From: Pseudomonas baltica
GTDB taxonomy: Bacteria > Pseudomonadota > Gammaproteobacteria > Pseudomonadales > Pseudomonadaceae
Length of the DNA: 64,000 nt
NCBI RefSeq assembly: GCF_014235765.1
Contig: NZ_JACMYH010000006.1
Coordinates: 154,490-218,489 of the forward strand
Direction of reading: 5' to 3'
Position 1 is the first letter of the stretch. Each line of letters opens with the position of its first letter. This document shows positions 42,018 to 50,476 of this stretch, piece by piece. The notes beneath the pieces are model-generated. The model saw only the letters and a program-made list of their open reading frames with translations. It made no database searches and was not told the DNA's origin. Both the position numbers and the translations under genes were made by a program.

Positions 42018-44891
42018 ATGCTGGAGCTCACTATAGAGCAGATATCCATGGGCCAGAGCGCCGTGGATAAACCCGCCGCCCTGCAATTGCTCGCCGACAA
42101 GCTGGTTGCCGATGGCCTGGTGGCCGAAGGTTACCTGGCCGGCCTGCAAGCGCGTGAAGCTCAAGGCTCGACCTTTCTGGGCCAAGGCATCGCCATTCCC
42201 CACGGCACGCCCGATACCCGTGACCTGGTGTTCACCACCGGCGTGCGCCTGCTGCAATTTCCCGAAGGCGTGGATTGGGGTGACGGCCAGAAGGTCTACC
42301 TGGCCATCGGCATCGCCGCCAAGTCCGACGAACACCTGCGCCTGCTGCAACTGCTGACCCGCGCGCTGGGTGAAACCGACCTGGGTGAAGCGCTGCGCCA
42401 GGCCACCGATGCACCCGCGTTGCTGAAGCTGCTGCAAGGGGCGCCGCAGGAATTGGCGCTGGATGCGCAGATGATCGGCTTGAGCGTGATGGCCGAAGAC
42501 TTCGAGGAACTGGTCTGGCGTGGTGCGCGTCTGCTGCGTCAGGCCGACTGCGTCAGCAATGGTTTTGCCGCGCTGCTTCAGCAGGTCGAAGCCCTGCCGC
42601 TGGGCGATGGCTTGTGGTGGCTGCACAGCGAGCAGACCGTGAAGCGTCCGGGCCTGGCCTTCGTGACCCCCGACAAACCCCTGCGCTACCTGGGCCAGCC
42701 GCTGACCGGGCTGTTCTGCCTGGCCAGCCTGGGCGAAGCTCACCAGGCCTTGCTCGAACGCCTGTGCGCGTTGCTCATCGAAGGCCGCGGTAACGAATTG
42801 GGTGCTGCCACCAGCACCCGCGCCGTGCTCGAAGCGCTGGGCGGCGAGCTGCCTGCCGATTGGCCCAGCGCACGCATCGTGCTGGCCAACGCACATGGCC
42901 TGCACGCGCGGCCGGCGAAGATTCTGGCGCAGCTGGCCAAGAGCTTCGAAGGCGAGATTCGCTTGCGGGTGGTCGAATCCGGCGGTCTCGCGGTGTCTGC
43001 CAAGAGCCTGAGCAAGTTGCTCAGCCTGGGTGCGCAGCGCGGTCAGACCCTGGAACTGGTCGCCGAGCCGACCATTGCCGGCGACGCCTTGCCGACGTTG
43101 CTGACGGCCATCGAGGAGGGCCTGGGCGAGGAAGTGGAACCGCTGCCAAGCGTCACCGAGGCTGCGCCTGCGCAGCCCGCTGTGACCAAGGCGGTCAAGC
43201 TCAAGCCACAGGCGCCAGGCGCGGGCGCGCAGGTCCAGGGTGTCGCCGCGGCCCCTGGGATCGCCATGGGCCCGGCGCACATCCAAGTGCTGCACGATTT
43301 CGACTTTCCCCAGCGTGGCGAGTCCGTGGCGCTGGAGCGTGAACGCTTGCAGGCCGCCATCGGCCAGGTCCGGCAGGACATCGACGGGTTGATCCAGCGC
43401 GCCCAGGCACAAGCCATCCGCGAGATTTTCGTCACTCACCAGGAAATGCTCGACGACCCGGCCCTGACCGATGAAGTCGCTGCCCGCCTGCAGCAGGGCG
43501 AAAGCGCTGCCGCGGCCTGGAACACGGTGATCGAAGCGGCCGCGGTGCAGCAGGAGTCGCTGCAGGATGCCCTGCTGGCGGAGCGCGCAGCCGATCTGCG
43601 CGACATCGGCCGTCGCGTGCTGGCGCAGCTGTGCGGCGTGCCTACCCTGGAAGAACCCAAGCAGGCCTATATTCTGGTGATGGACGAGGTCGGCCCATCC
43701 GACGTCGCCCGTCTGGACCCGGCGCGCGTGGCCGGGATTCTGACCGCCCGCGGTGGCGCCACTGCGCACAGCGCCATCGTGGCGCGTGCCCTCGGCATTC
43801 CTGCCGTGGTGGGCGCAGGCGAGGCGGTGTTGCAGATTGCCGCCGGCACCGCATTGTTGATCGACGGCCAGCGCGGCCTGCTGACCGTGGCCCCGGCGCC
43901 CGAGGTGCTGGAACAGGCGCTGGCCGACCGTGACCGTCGCGAGCAGCGCCTGCAGGCGGCAGCCGAGCGACGCATGGAAAGCGCCGTGACCCTGGACGGG
44001 CACGCGGTGGAAGTGTTCGCCAACATCGGCGAAAGCGCCGGTGTCGCCAAGGCCGTGGAGCAGGGCGCCGAAGGCGTTGGCTTGCTGCGCACCGAGCTGA
44101 TTTTCATGGCCCATTCGCAAGCCCCGGACGAGGCGGTGCAGGAAGCCGAGTACCGCCGCGTGCTCGATGGCCTGCAAGGTCGGCCGTTGGTGGTGCGCAC
44201 GCTCGATGTGGGCGGCGACAAGCCCTTGCCGTACTGGCCGATCGACAAGGAAGAGAACCCGTTTCTGGGGGTGCGCGGCATTCGCCTGACCCTGCAGCGT
44301 CCCGACGTGATGGAAGGCCAGCTGCGCGCACTGCTGCGCGCTGCCGACAACCGTCCGTTGCGGATCATGTTTCCCATGGTCGGCAGCCTCGAAGAGTGGC
44401 GCCAGGCCAAGGACATGACCGAGCGCGTGCGTCGCGAGATTCCGGTCAAGGACCTGCAGCTGGGCATCATGATCGAGGTGCCGTCGGCGGCATTGCTGGC
44501 CCCGGTGTTGGCCCGCGAGGTCGACTTCTTCAGCATTGGCACCAACGACCTGACCCAGTACACGCTGGCCATCGACCGTGGTCACCCGACCCTCTCGGCC
44601 CAGGCCGATGGCCTGCACCCCGCGGTGCTGCAACTGATCGACATCACCGTGCGCGCGGCACACGACTACGGCAAGTGGGTCGGCGTGTGCGGCGAACTGG
44701 CGGCTGATCCACTGGCGGTGCCGTTGCTGGTCGGCCTGGGCGTGGATGAATTGAGTGTCTCGGCGCGCAGCATCGCCGAGGTCAAGGCGGGGGTGCGCGA
44801 GCTGACGCTCAGCCACGCGCAACAATTGGCCCGGCATGCGCTCGGGCTGGGCACCGCTGCGCAGGTACGTGCCCTGGTGGAGAAATCTTGA
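42018..44891 (+). CDS. fruB: Fructose PTS multiphosphoryl transfer protein (EIIA-HPr-EI)
   Basis: 957 residues. Three fused PTS parts: EIIA-Fru with phospho-His62 (GIAIPHGTPDT), an HPr domain with His296 (GLHARPA), and a full Enzyme I with His584 (GGATAHSAI) plus the PEP-binding C-terminal barrel (VRGIRLTLQRPD; SIGTNDLTQYTLAIDRGHP; CGELAADP). PEP passes phosphate along EI, HPr and EIIA to FruA. AAAGGAGAGAG lies just before the ATG. Start of the fruBKA operon; fruK begins one base inside its stop codon. Confidence 0.97.
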   Translation: MLELTIEQISMGQSAVDKPAALQLLADKLVADGLVAEGYLAGLQAREAQGSTFLGQGIAIPHGTPDTRDLVFTTGVRLLQFPEGVDWGDGQKVYLAIGIAAKSDEHLRLLQLLTRALGETDLGEALRQATDAPALLKLLQGAPQELALDAQMIGLSVMAEDFEELVWRGARLLRQADCVSNGFAALLQQVEALPLGDGLWWLHSEQTVKRPGLAFVTPDKPLRYLGQPLTGLFCLASLGEAHQALLERLCALLIEGRGNELGAATSTRAVLEALGGELPADWPSARIVLANAHGLHARPAKILAQLAKSFEGEIRLRVVESGGLAVSAKSLSKLLSLGAQRGQTLELVAEPTIAGDALPTLLTAIEEGLGEEVEPLPSVTEAAPAQPAVTKAVKLKPQAPGAGAQVQGVAAAPGIAMGPAHIQVLHDFDFPQRGESVALERERLQAAIGQVRQDIDGLIQRAQAQAIREIFVTHQEMLDDPALTDEVAARLQQGESAAAAWNTVIEAAAVQQESLQDALLAERAADLRDIGRRVLAQLCGVPTLEEPKQAYILVMDEVGPSDVARLDPARVAGILTARGGATAHSAIVARALGIPAVVGAGEAVLQIAAGTALLIDGQRGLLTVAPAPEVLEQALADRDRREQRLQAAAERRMESAVTLDGHAVEVFANIGESAGVAKAVEQGAEGVGLLRTELIFMAHSQAPDEAVQEAEYRRVLDGLQGRPLVVRTLDVGGDKPLPYWPIDKEENPFLGVRGIRLTLQRPDVMEGQLRALLRAADNRPLRIMFPMVGSLEEWRQAKDMTERVRREIPVKDLQLGIMIEVPSAALLAPVLAREVDFFSIGTNDLTQYTLAIDRGHPTLSAQADGLHPAVLQLIDITVRAAHDYGKWVGVCGELAADPLAVPLLVGLGVDELSVSARSIAEVKAGVRELTLSHAQQLARHALGLGTAAQVRALVEKS

Positions 44892-45832
44892 TGGCACGCA
44901 TCCTGACCCTGACGCTCAATCCGGCGTTGGACCTGACCGTGGAAATCGACGGGCTGGAACTGGGCGAAGTCAATCGCAGCAATGCCTTGCACCGGCACGC
45001 CGCCGGCAAGGGCCTCAACGTTGCCCAGGTGTTGGCCGACCTCGGCCATCAGGTGACCGTGAGCGGCTTTCTGGGCGAGGCCAACCCGCAACCGTTCGAG
45101 GCCTTGTTCGCTCAACGCGGTTTCACCGATGCGTTCATTCGCGTACCGGGCGAAACGCGCAGCAACATCAAGCTGGCCGAACGCAATGGCCGGGTCACCG
45201 ACCTCAATGGTCCGGGCCCGGTGGTCGACGACCAGGCTCAGGCCGCTCTGCTGGCACGCCTGCACGACATTGCACCGGGTCACGACGCCGTCGTGGTGGC
45301 CGGCAGCCTGCCGCGTGGGGTGAGCCCTGAATGGTTTCAGGCACTGCTCGAACAGCTCGCGCACATGGGCTTGAAGGTGGCACTCGATACCAGCGGGGCT
45401 GCCTTGCGTGCGGGCTTGAAGACGCGTCCGTGGCTGATCAAGCCCAACACCCACGAGCTGACCGAGGTGGTCGGCAGTTCCGTGGAAACGCCGGTCGAGC
45501 AAGCGGCAGCGGCGCAGCGCCTGTTGGCCGACGGCGTCGCCAATGTGGTGATCTCGCAGGGTGAACGCGGCGTCAATTGGTTCGCGGCCGACCTCGCCTT
45601 GCAGGCCTTGCCGCCCACCGTCGAAGTCGCCAGCACCGTAGGTGCCGGAGACTCGCTGCTGGCCGGGCTGGTGCACGGTCTGCTCAGCGAGCAGGCGCCG
45701 GAACACAGCCTGCGCACGGCCACGGCGATCGCCGCCATGGCGGTGACGCAGATCGGCTTCGGAATCAGTGATGCCGCGCACCTGGCGCGGCTTGAAAGCG
45801 GCGTCAGCGTACGTCCGCTGACAGAACAATAA
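44891..45832 (+). CDS. fruK: 1-phosphofructokinase
   Basis: 313 residues from ATG 44891, overlapping the fruB stop by one base; a TTG one codon earlier is also possible. PfkB family: N-terminal LTLNPALDLTVEIDGLELGEVNRSN with GKGLNVAQVLADLG, and the C-terminal signature TVGAGDSLLAGLVHGLL with the catalytic Asp. It turns fructose-1-phosphate from the PTS into fructose-1,6-bisphosphate. Because F1P is the inducer of FruR, the enzyme also sets inducer level. fruA follows after 11 bases. Confidence 0.97.
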   Translation: MARILTLTLNPALDLTVEIDGLELGEVNRSNALHRHAAGKGLNVAQVLADLGHQVTVSGFLGEANPQPFEALFAQRGFTDAFIRVPGETRSNIKLAERNGRVTDLNGPGPVVDDQAQAALLARLHDIAPGHDAVVVAGSLPRGVSPEWFQALLEQLAHMGLKVALDTSGAALRAGLKTRPWLIKPNTHELTEVVGSSVETPVEQAAAAQRLLADGVANVVISQGERGVNWFAADLALQALPPTVEVASTVGAGDSLLAGLVHGLLSEQAPEHSLRTATAIAAMAVTQIGFGISDAAHLARLESGVSVRPLTEQ

Positions 45833-45843
45833 GAGGGTTGAAG

Positions 45844-47574
45844 ATGAAACTAGCTATTGTCACCGCGTGCCCCAGCGGGCGGGTGTCCAGCGTCTTGAGC
45901 GCACGTCTGCTCGACGCTGCGGCCCGTCGCCAGGGCTGGACCACCTTCGTTGAAGTGTTCGACCCGCAACACCCGGAACTGCGCCTGAGCGCAGCCGATA
46001 TCGAGAACGCGGATTGGGTGCTGGTGGTCAACACCGGCGCCATGGACCTGAGCCGTTTCGTCGGCAAGCGTCTGTTCCAGAGCAGCCCGGCCCATGCCCT
46101 GCAGGATGTTGACGGCTTCCTGCGCCAGGCCGCCGATCAGGCCAAGCCCTATGCCGCCGCTCCGGCAGCTGCCGCGGCAGCGTCGCGTGCGCCACGGCTG
46201 GTGGCGGTCACCGCATGCCCGACCGGGGTGGCGCACACGTTCATGGCCGCCGAGGCTTTGCAGCAAGGCGCCAAGCAGTTGGGTTATGAGCTGCAGGTCG
46301 AAACCCAGGGTTCGGTGGGCGCGCGCAATCCGTTGAGCGTGCAGGCCATCGACGAAGCCGACGTGGTGCTGCTGGCCGCCGACATCGAAGTGGCTACCGA
46401 GCGTTTTGCCGGCAAGAAGATCTATCGCTGCGGTACCGGTATCGCCTTGAAACAGGCCCAGGCCACGCTGAACAAGGCCTTGGCCGAAGGTGAAGTGGAG
46501 TCCACCGGCAGCGCTGCCGGTGCGCCCAAGAAGCAGGAAAAGACCGGCGTCTACAAGCACCTGTTGACCGGTGTGTCGTTCATGCTGCCGATGGTGGTGG
46601 CGGGCGGTTTGCTGATCGCGCTGTCGTTCGTGTTCGGTATCGAGGCGTTCAAGGAGCCGGGCACCTTGCCAGCGGCGTTGATGCAGATCGGTGGCGAGGC
46701 GGCATTCAAGCTGATGGTGCCGTTGCTGGCGGGCTACATCGCTTACTCCATCGCTGACCGTCCGGGACTTGCGCCGGGCATGATCGGTGGTTTGCTGGCG
46801 AGCACCCTGGGTGCGGGCTTCATTGGCGGTATCGCGGCCGGTTTCATTGCCGGTTACGCCGCCAAGGCGATCAACCGCTATGCGCGCCTGCCGGCGAGCC
46901 TGGAAGCGCTCAAGCCGATCCTGATCATTCCGCTGCTGGCCAGCCTGTTCACCGGCCTGGTGATGATCTACGTAGTGGGCAAACCGGTGGCCGGCATGCT
47001 CGCTGGGCTGACCACCTTCCTCGACAGCATGGGTACTACCAATGCGTTGCTGCTGGGCGTGCTGCTGGGGGCGATGATGTGCGTCGACCTGGGCGGGCCG
47101 ATCAACAAGGCGGCGTACGCGTTTTCGGTGGGGCTGCTGGCCTCGCAGAGCTACGCGCCGATGGCCGCGACCATGGCGGCCGGCATGGTGCCGCCGATTG
47201 GCTTGGGCCTGGCCACCTTCCTGGCTCGACGCAAGTTTGCCCAGACCGAGCGTGAGGCTGGCAAAGCGGCATTGGTGCTGGGGCTGTGCTTCATTTCCGA
47301 AGGCGCCATACCGTTCGCTGCCAAGGATCCGCTGCGGGTGATCCCGGCGAGCCTGGTCGGTGGCGCGTTGACCGGCGCATTGTCGATGTACTTCGGCTGC
47401 AAGCTGATGGCGCCGCACGGTGGGCTGTTCGTGTTGTTGATTCCCAACGCGATCAACCATGCCTTGCTGTATCTGCTGGCTATCGTTGCCGGTGCCTTGC
47501 TGACCGCGGTGGTGTACGCAGTGATCAAGAAGCCGGAAGTCCAGGAAATTGCCGTAGAACCGGTCAAGGCCTGA
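45844..47574 (+). CDS. fruA: Fructose PTS permease EIIB'BC
   Basis: 576 residues from ATG 45844 with AGAGGG 6-11 bases upstream. An N-terminal EIIB' domain (MKLAIVTACPSGRVSSV, Cys9) is followed by an Ala/Pro linker, the active EIIB with phospho-Cys125 (TACPTGVAHTFMAAEAL), and a membrane EIIC domain with about nine segments and the motif LGGPINKAAYAFSVG. It imports fructose as fructose-1-phosphate. Last gene of fruBKA; a REP cluster follows its stop. Confidence 0.97.
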   Translation: MKLAIVTACPSGRVSSVLSARLLDAAARRQGWTTFVEVFDPQHPELRLSAADIENADWVLVVNTGAMDLSRFVGKRLFQSSPAHALQDVDGFLRQAADQAKPYAAAPAAAAAASRAPRLVAVTACPTGVAHTFMAAEALQQGAKQLGYELQVETQGSVGARNPLSVQAIDEADVVLLAADIEVATERFAGKKIYRCGTGIALKQAQATLNKALAEGEVESTGSAAGAPKKQEKTGVYKHLLTGVSFMLPMVVAGGLLIALSFVFGIEAFKEPGTLPAALMQIGGEAAFKLMVPLLAGYIAYSIADRPGLAPGMIGGLLASTLGAGFIGGIAAGFIAGYAAKAINRYARLPASLEALKPILIIPLLASLFTGLVMIYVVGKPVAGMLAGLTTFLDSMGTTNALLLGVLLGAMMCVDLGGPINKAAYAFSVGLLASQSYAPMAATMAAGMVPPIGLGLATFLARRKFAQTEREAGKAALVLGLCFISEGAIPFAAKDPLRVIPASLVGGALTGALSMYFGCKLMAPHGGLFVLLIPNAINHALLYLLAIVAGALLTAVVYAVIKKPEVQEIAVEPVKA

Positions 47575-47577
47575 TCC

Positions 47578-47776
47578 CGTAGCAGCGGCGCAAGCCGCGT
47601 CCGGTTTCATCGCGGTAAGGCTGATACACCGCATGTACCGCCGACGCGGCTTGCGCCGCTGCTACAGAGGGGGCGATCAGCCTGGATGGGGTGGCACACC
47701 GCACGCCGCGTGCGGTTTCATCGCGGTGAGGCTGACACACCGTAACCCCTGTAGCAGCGGCGCGAGCCGCGTCGGC
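47578..47776. repeat. REP cluster after fruA
   Basis: Copies of the CAGCGGCGC(A/G)AGCCGCGTC element at 47578-47606 (direct), 47642-47666 (inverted) and 47749-47776 (direct). They fill the convergent gap between fruA and the piuB-like gene. Confidence 0.88.
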
Positions 47777-47791
47777 GGTACACGCGATGGT

Positions 47792-50317
47792 TCAATAGAC
47801 GTCGCGTCGGTAGCGGCCGGTTTCGATCAGGTCGTCCAGGCGTTCCCGGCCCAGCAATTGGGCCAGCACTTCATCCACCCCGCTGGCCATGCCCTGCAGG
47901 CTGCCGCAGACATAGATCACCGCGCCATCCTCCACCCACTGCAGCAACACCTCACCGGCCTCGCGCAACCGATCCTGCACGTACACCTTGTGCGCCTGAT
48001 CACGCGAGAACGCCAGATCCAGCCGCGCCAGATCACCACTGGCCAGCCACCCCAGCAACTCATCTGCGCACAGGAAATCATGGGTTCGGTTACGTTCGCC
48101 GAACAGTAACCAATTGCGCCGCTGGCCTTGTTCGATGCGGCCCTTGAGCAAGCTGCGCAAGCCAGCCAGACCGGTGCCGTTGCCCAGCAGAATCACCGGC
48201 ACCGGCTCCTGCGGCAGATGAAAGCCGGCGTTGCGCCGCAAGCGCAGGCTGACCGCGCCGTGCGCCTGGGCGTGTTCGGTCAGCCATCCCGACCCCAGCC
48301 CCAGGCTGCCGTCGGCGTGGCGCTCCTGGCGCACGATCAATTCCAGCCGGCCGTCGCTGGGCAGCGAAGCAATGGAATACTCACGTGCAGCGATGGGTAT
48401 CAGCGCATCCACCAGCGCCTGGGCATGCAAACCTACCAGGTGCCCGCGACTGGCCGGCAGTTGCCGACTGGCCAGCGCCTGACCAAGCGGCTCCTGCAAG
48501 CCATCGACCTCAACCAGCGCAGACGCCTGCAGCCCCAGCCCGGACAAACACTGGTCGATGGCCGCGCAGCTGTTGCGTGGCAGCAGGTCGACCAGATCGC
48601 CAGCCTGCCAGTGGGCCTCGCCATCATTGTGCAAGGCAATGCGATAGACCGCTGCGCCTTCACTCCCCGGATTCAGCAGATGGCGTTCGAGCAAGGTCCA
48701 CGGGCTGAACACCGGTGCCTGCCACACGGTTTGGGCGACGCCTCCGGTCAGCCCGCTCAATTGCTGCTGCCAGTGCTGCAAGGCTGCCGGGTCGGCGTTG
48801 TCGACCTCGATCGAGTCAAACAGCGGCTGTGCGCCACGCTCATCGAGCCATTGGTCCAGACGATGAGCGAAGCCGCAGAACTGCTGGTATTGCCGGTCAC
48901 CCAGCGCCAGCACTGCGTAGCGCAAGCCGGGCAGGGCACAGGCACTGCCCAGCACCTTGCGCTCGAAGCCGCGCGCGGTGTCGGGTGCCTCGCCGTCGCC
49001 GAACGTGCTGACCACGAACAACGCCTTGTCGGCCTGCCGCAGCTGCGCTTCATCCACCTCGCCCAAGGCGCGGACACGCACGTTCTGACCGGCCGACTGC
49101 AGTTGCCCGGCGGTTTGCCACGCCAGTTGCTCGGCGAAACCGCTCTGGCTGGCGAACCCGATCAACCAACCGGCCGATGTCTCGTCCTGCTGGTGCAAGG
49201 CGCCGCGGGCCAGGCGTACCTGGCGCTTCTTGCGACGCCGATCCAGGTACAGCAGCCAGCCCGTGATGAGGAACAACGGCATCGTCAGGCTCGCCAGCAT
49301 CATCAGGATACGACCGACCAGGCCGAAATAACTGCCCACATGCAGGGCGTAGATGCTGGTCAGCAGTTGCGCTTTCAGCGACTTGTCTTCATAGCGCTGG
49401 ATGTCCTTGACCTGACCGGTGGCCGGGTCGAGGCTGAGCAGGCCGAAGGCCCGGTCATGGGGCGAATCCGTACGCAGGTAGAACACCGTGGCCGGCAGGC
49501 CGACATTGCCCGGAACACGCATATTGACCACGCTCAGTCGTGGACCGACCGCGCCCTGGATGCTGGCCCACAGCGCGTCGTAATCCACCGTGGGCGCCAC
49601 ATCGGCAGAAGACGCGGCGCGCCGCTCCATGCGCTGGGCGGCAGGGTTGTCGGAGAGCATTCTGTTCACCGCGTTGCCGAACCACTGGTAAGACCAGGTC
49701 AGGCCGGTCAAGGCCGCCAGTAGATAGAACAGCAGGCACCAGGTGCCGAACACCGCATGCAGGTCCCAATTGAAGGCGCGACCCTTCTTGGCCCAGTCCA
49801 GGGTCAGCCAGGTGCGCCAGTGCAGCGCCTTGCGCGGCCAGCGCAGATACAGGCCGGAAAGACAGAAGAACACCAGCATCAAGGTACAGGCGGCGGTGAT
49901 CTGCCGGCCCGTCGCGCCCATGGCCAGAAAACGATGCAGGTCCAGCATCAAGTCGAAGAAGCCTTCGCCCACCACCTCGCCCTGAAACTCCCCGGTGTAC
50001 GGATCGAAATAGGCCGAAGGCCCTCGACGTTGCCCTGGCGGCGGGGTGAACGACACCCGTGCGGCGCTGCCGTCGACCAGGTCCACACGCAATGCGGCAA
50101 CCTTGCTGCCCTGCCGCTGCTCGAGGATTTCCACCAGCTGCGCGGCAGGAAGGATGCCGCCATCGCGAATCTGCACGTTCAGGGTCTGCGGATTGAGCGC
50201 GCGCAGGATTTCATCCTCGAACGAGTAGCTGGCCCCGGTGATGCCCATCAGGGCCAGCACCAGGCCGCCGGTGATGCCGAAAAACCAGTGCAACTGGAAG
50301 AGGACGTTCTTGAACAC
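47792..50317 (-). CDS. piuB: PepSY / flavodoxin / FAD-NAD(P) reductase fusion (PiuB-like)
   Basis: 841 residues. Order of parts: N-terminal PepSY-type membrane region with four membrane helices and several His (QLHWFFGITGGLVLALMGITGA; HRFLAMGATGRQITAACTLMLVFFCLSG; ALHVGSYFGLVGRILMMLASL), then a flavodoxin domain (IGFASQSGFAEQLAWQ; VVSTFGDGEAPD; ALGDRQYQQFCGFAH), then an FAD-binding domain (REYSIASLP) and an NAD(P) domain (VILLGNGTGLAGLRSL; YVCGSLQGMASGVDEVL). It is the layout of inner membrane ferric-siderophore reductases next to TonB receptors. Gene order matches PA4513-PA4515 of P. aeruginosa. A Fur-box-like site lies 58 bases upstream. Confidence 0.9.
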   Translation of the reverse strand: MFKNVLFQLHWFFGITGGLVLALMGITGASYSFEDEILRALNPQTLNVQIRDGGILPAAQLVEILEQRQGSKVAALRVDLVDGSAARVSFTPPPGQRRGPSAYFDPYTGEFQGEVVGEGFFDLMLDLHRFLAMGATGRQITAACTLMLVFFCLSGLYLRWPRKALHWRTWLTLDWAKKGRAFNWDLHAVFGTWCLLFYLLAALTGLTWSYQWFGNAVNRMLSDNPAAQRMERRAASSADVAPTVDYDALWASIQGAVGPRLSVVNMRVPGNVGLPATVFYLRTDSPHDRAFGLLSLDPATGQVKDIQRYEDKSLKAQLLTSIYALHVGSYFGLVGRILMMLASLTMPLFLITGWLLYLDRRRKKRQVRLARGALHQQDETSAGWLIGFASQSGFAEQLAWQTAGQLQSAGQNVRVRALGEVDEAQLRQADKALFVVSTFGDGEAPDTARGFERKVLGSACALPGLRYAVLALGDRQYQQFCGFAHRLDQWLDERGAQPLFDSIEVDNADPAALQHWQQQLSGLTGGVAQTVWQAPVFSPWTLLERHLLNPGSEGAAVYRIALHNDGEAHWQAGDLVDLLPRNSCAAIDQCLSGLGLQASALVEVDGLQEPLGQALASRQLPASRGHLVGLHAQALVDALIPIAAREYSIASLPSDGRLELIVRQERHADGSLGLGSGWLTEHAQAHGAVSLRLRRNAGFHLPQEPVPVILLGNGTGLAGLRSLLKGRIEQGQRRNWLLFGERNRTHDFLCADELLGWLASGDLARLDLAFSRDQAHKVYVQDRLREAGEVLLQWVEDGAVIYVCGSLQGMASGVDEVLAQLLGRERLDDLIETGRYRRDVY

Positions 50318-50374
50318 GAATCACCTTGAGCGGGCCGATCGAAAGGAGGGCAGGCGGCATTATGCAGCACTGGC

Positions 50375-50389
50375 TGAGAATCAGTCTCA
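50375..50389. promoter_or_regulatory. Fur-box-like site before the reductase gene
   Basis: TGAGAATCAGTCTCA, extended by C and G to a 17-base palindrome (CTGAGAATCAGTCTCAG). It fits the Fur consensus (GATAATGATAATCATTATC in its 7-1-7 form) at most positions and lies 58 bases upstream of the PiuB-like start. Confidence 0.75.
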
Positions 50390-50476
50390 GGCGCACCGAT
50401 TCTGATCATTGCCGTTGCGACGTGAAACGCCCCGCGTCGTCGAAACGGGCGGGGCGCAGCAACCGACGCGCAGTGG

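Noticed and set aside
41970..44897. Long open frame of about 975 codons on the minus strand across fruB
   Set aside because: A GC-rich codon-position shadow of fruB; the plus-strand protein has all PTS active-site histidines, the antisense frame has no recognisable motif.
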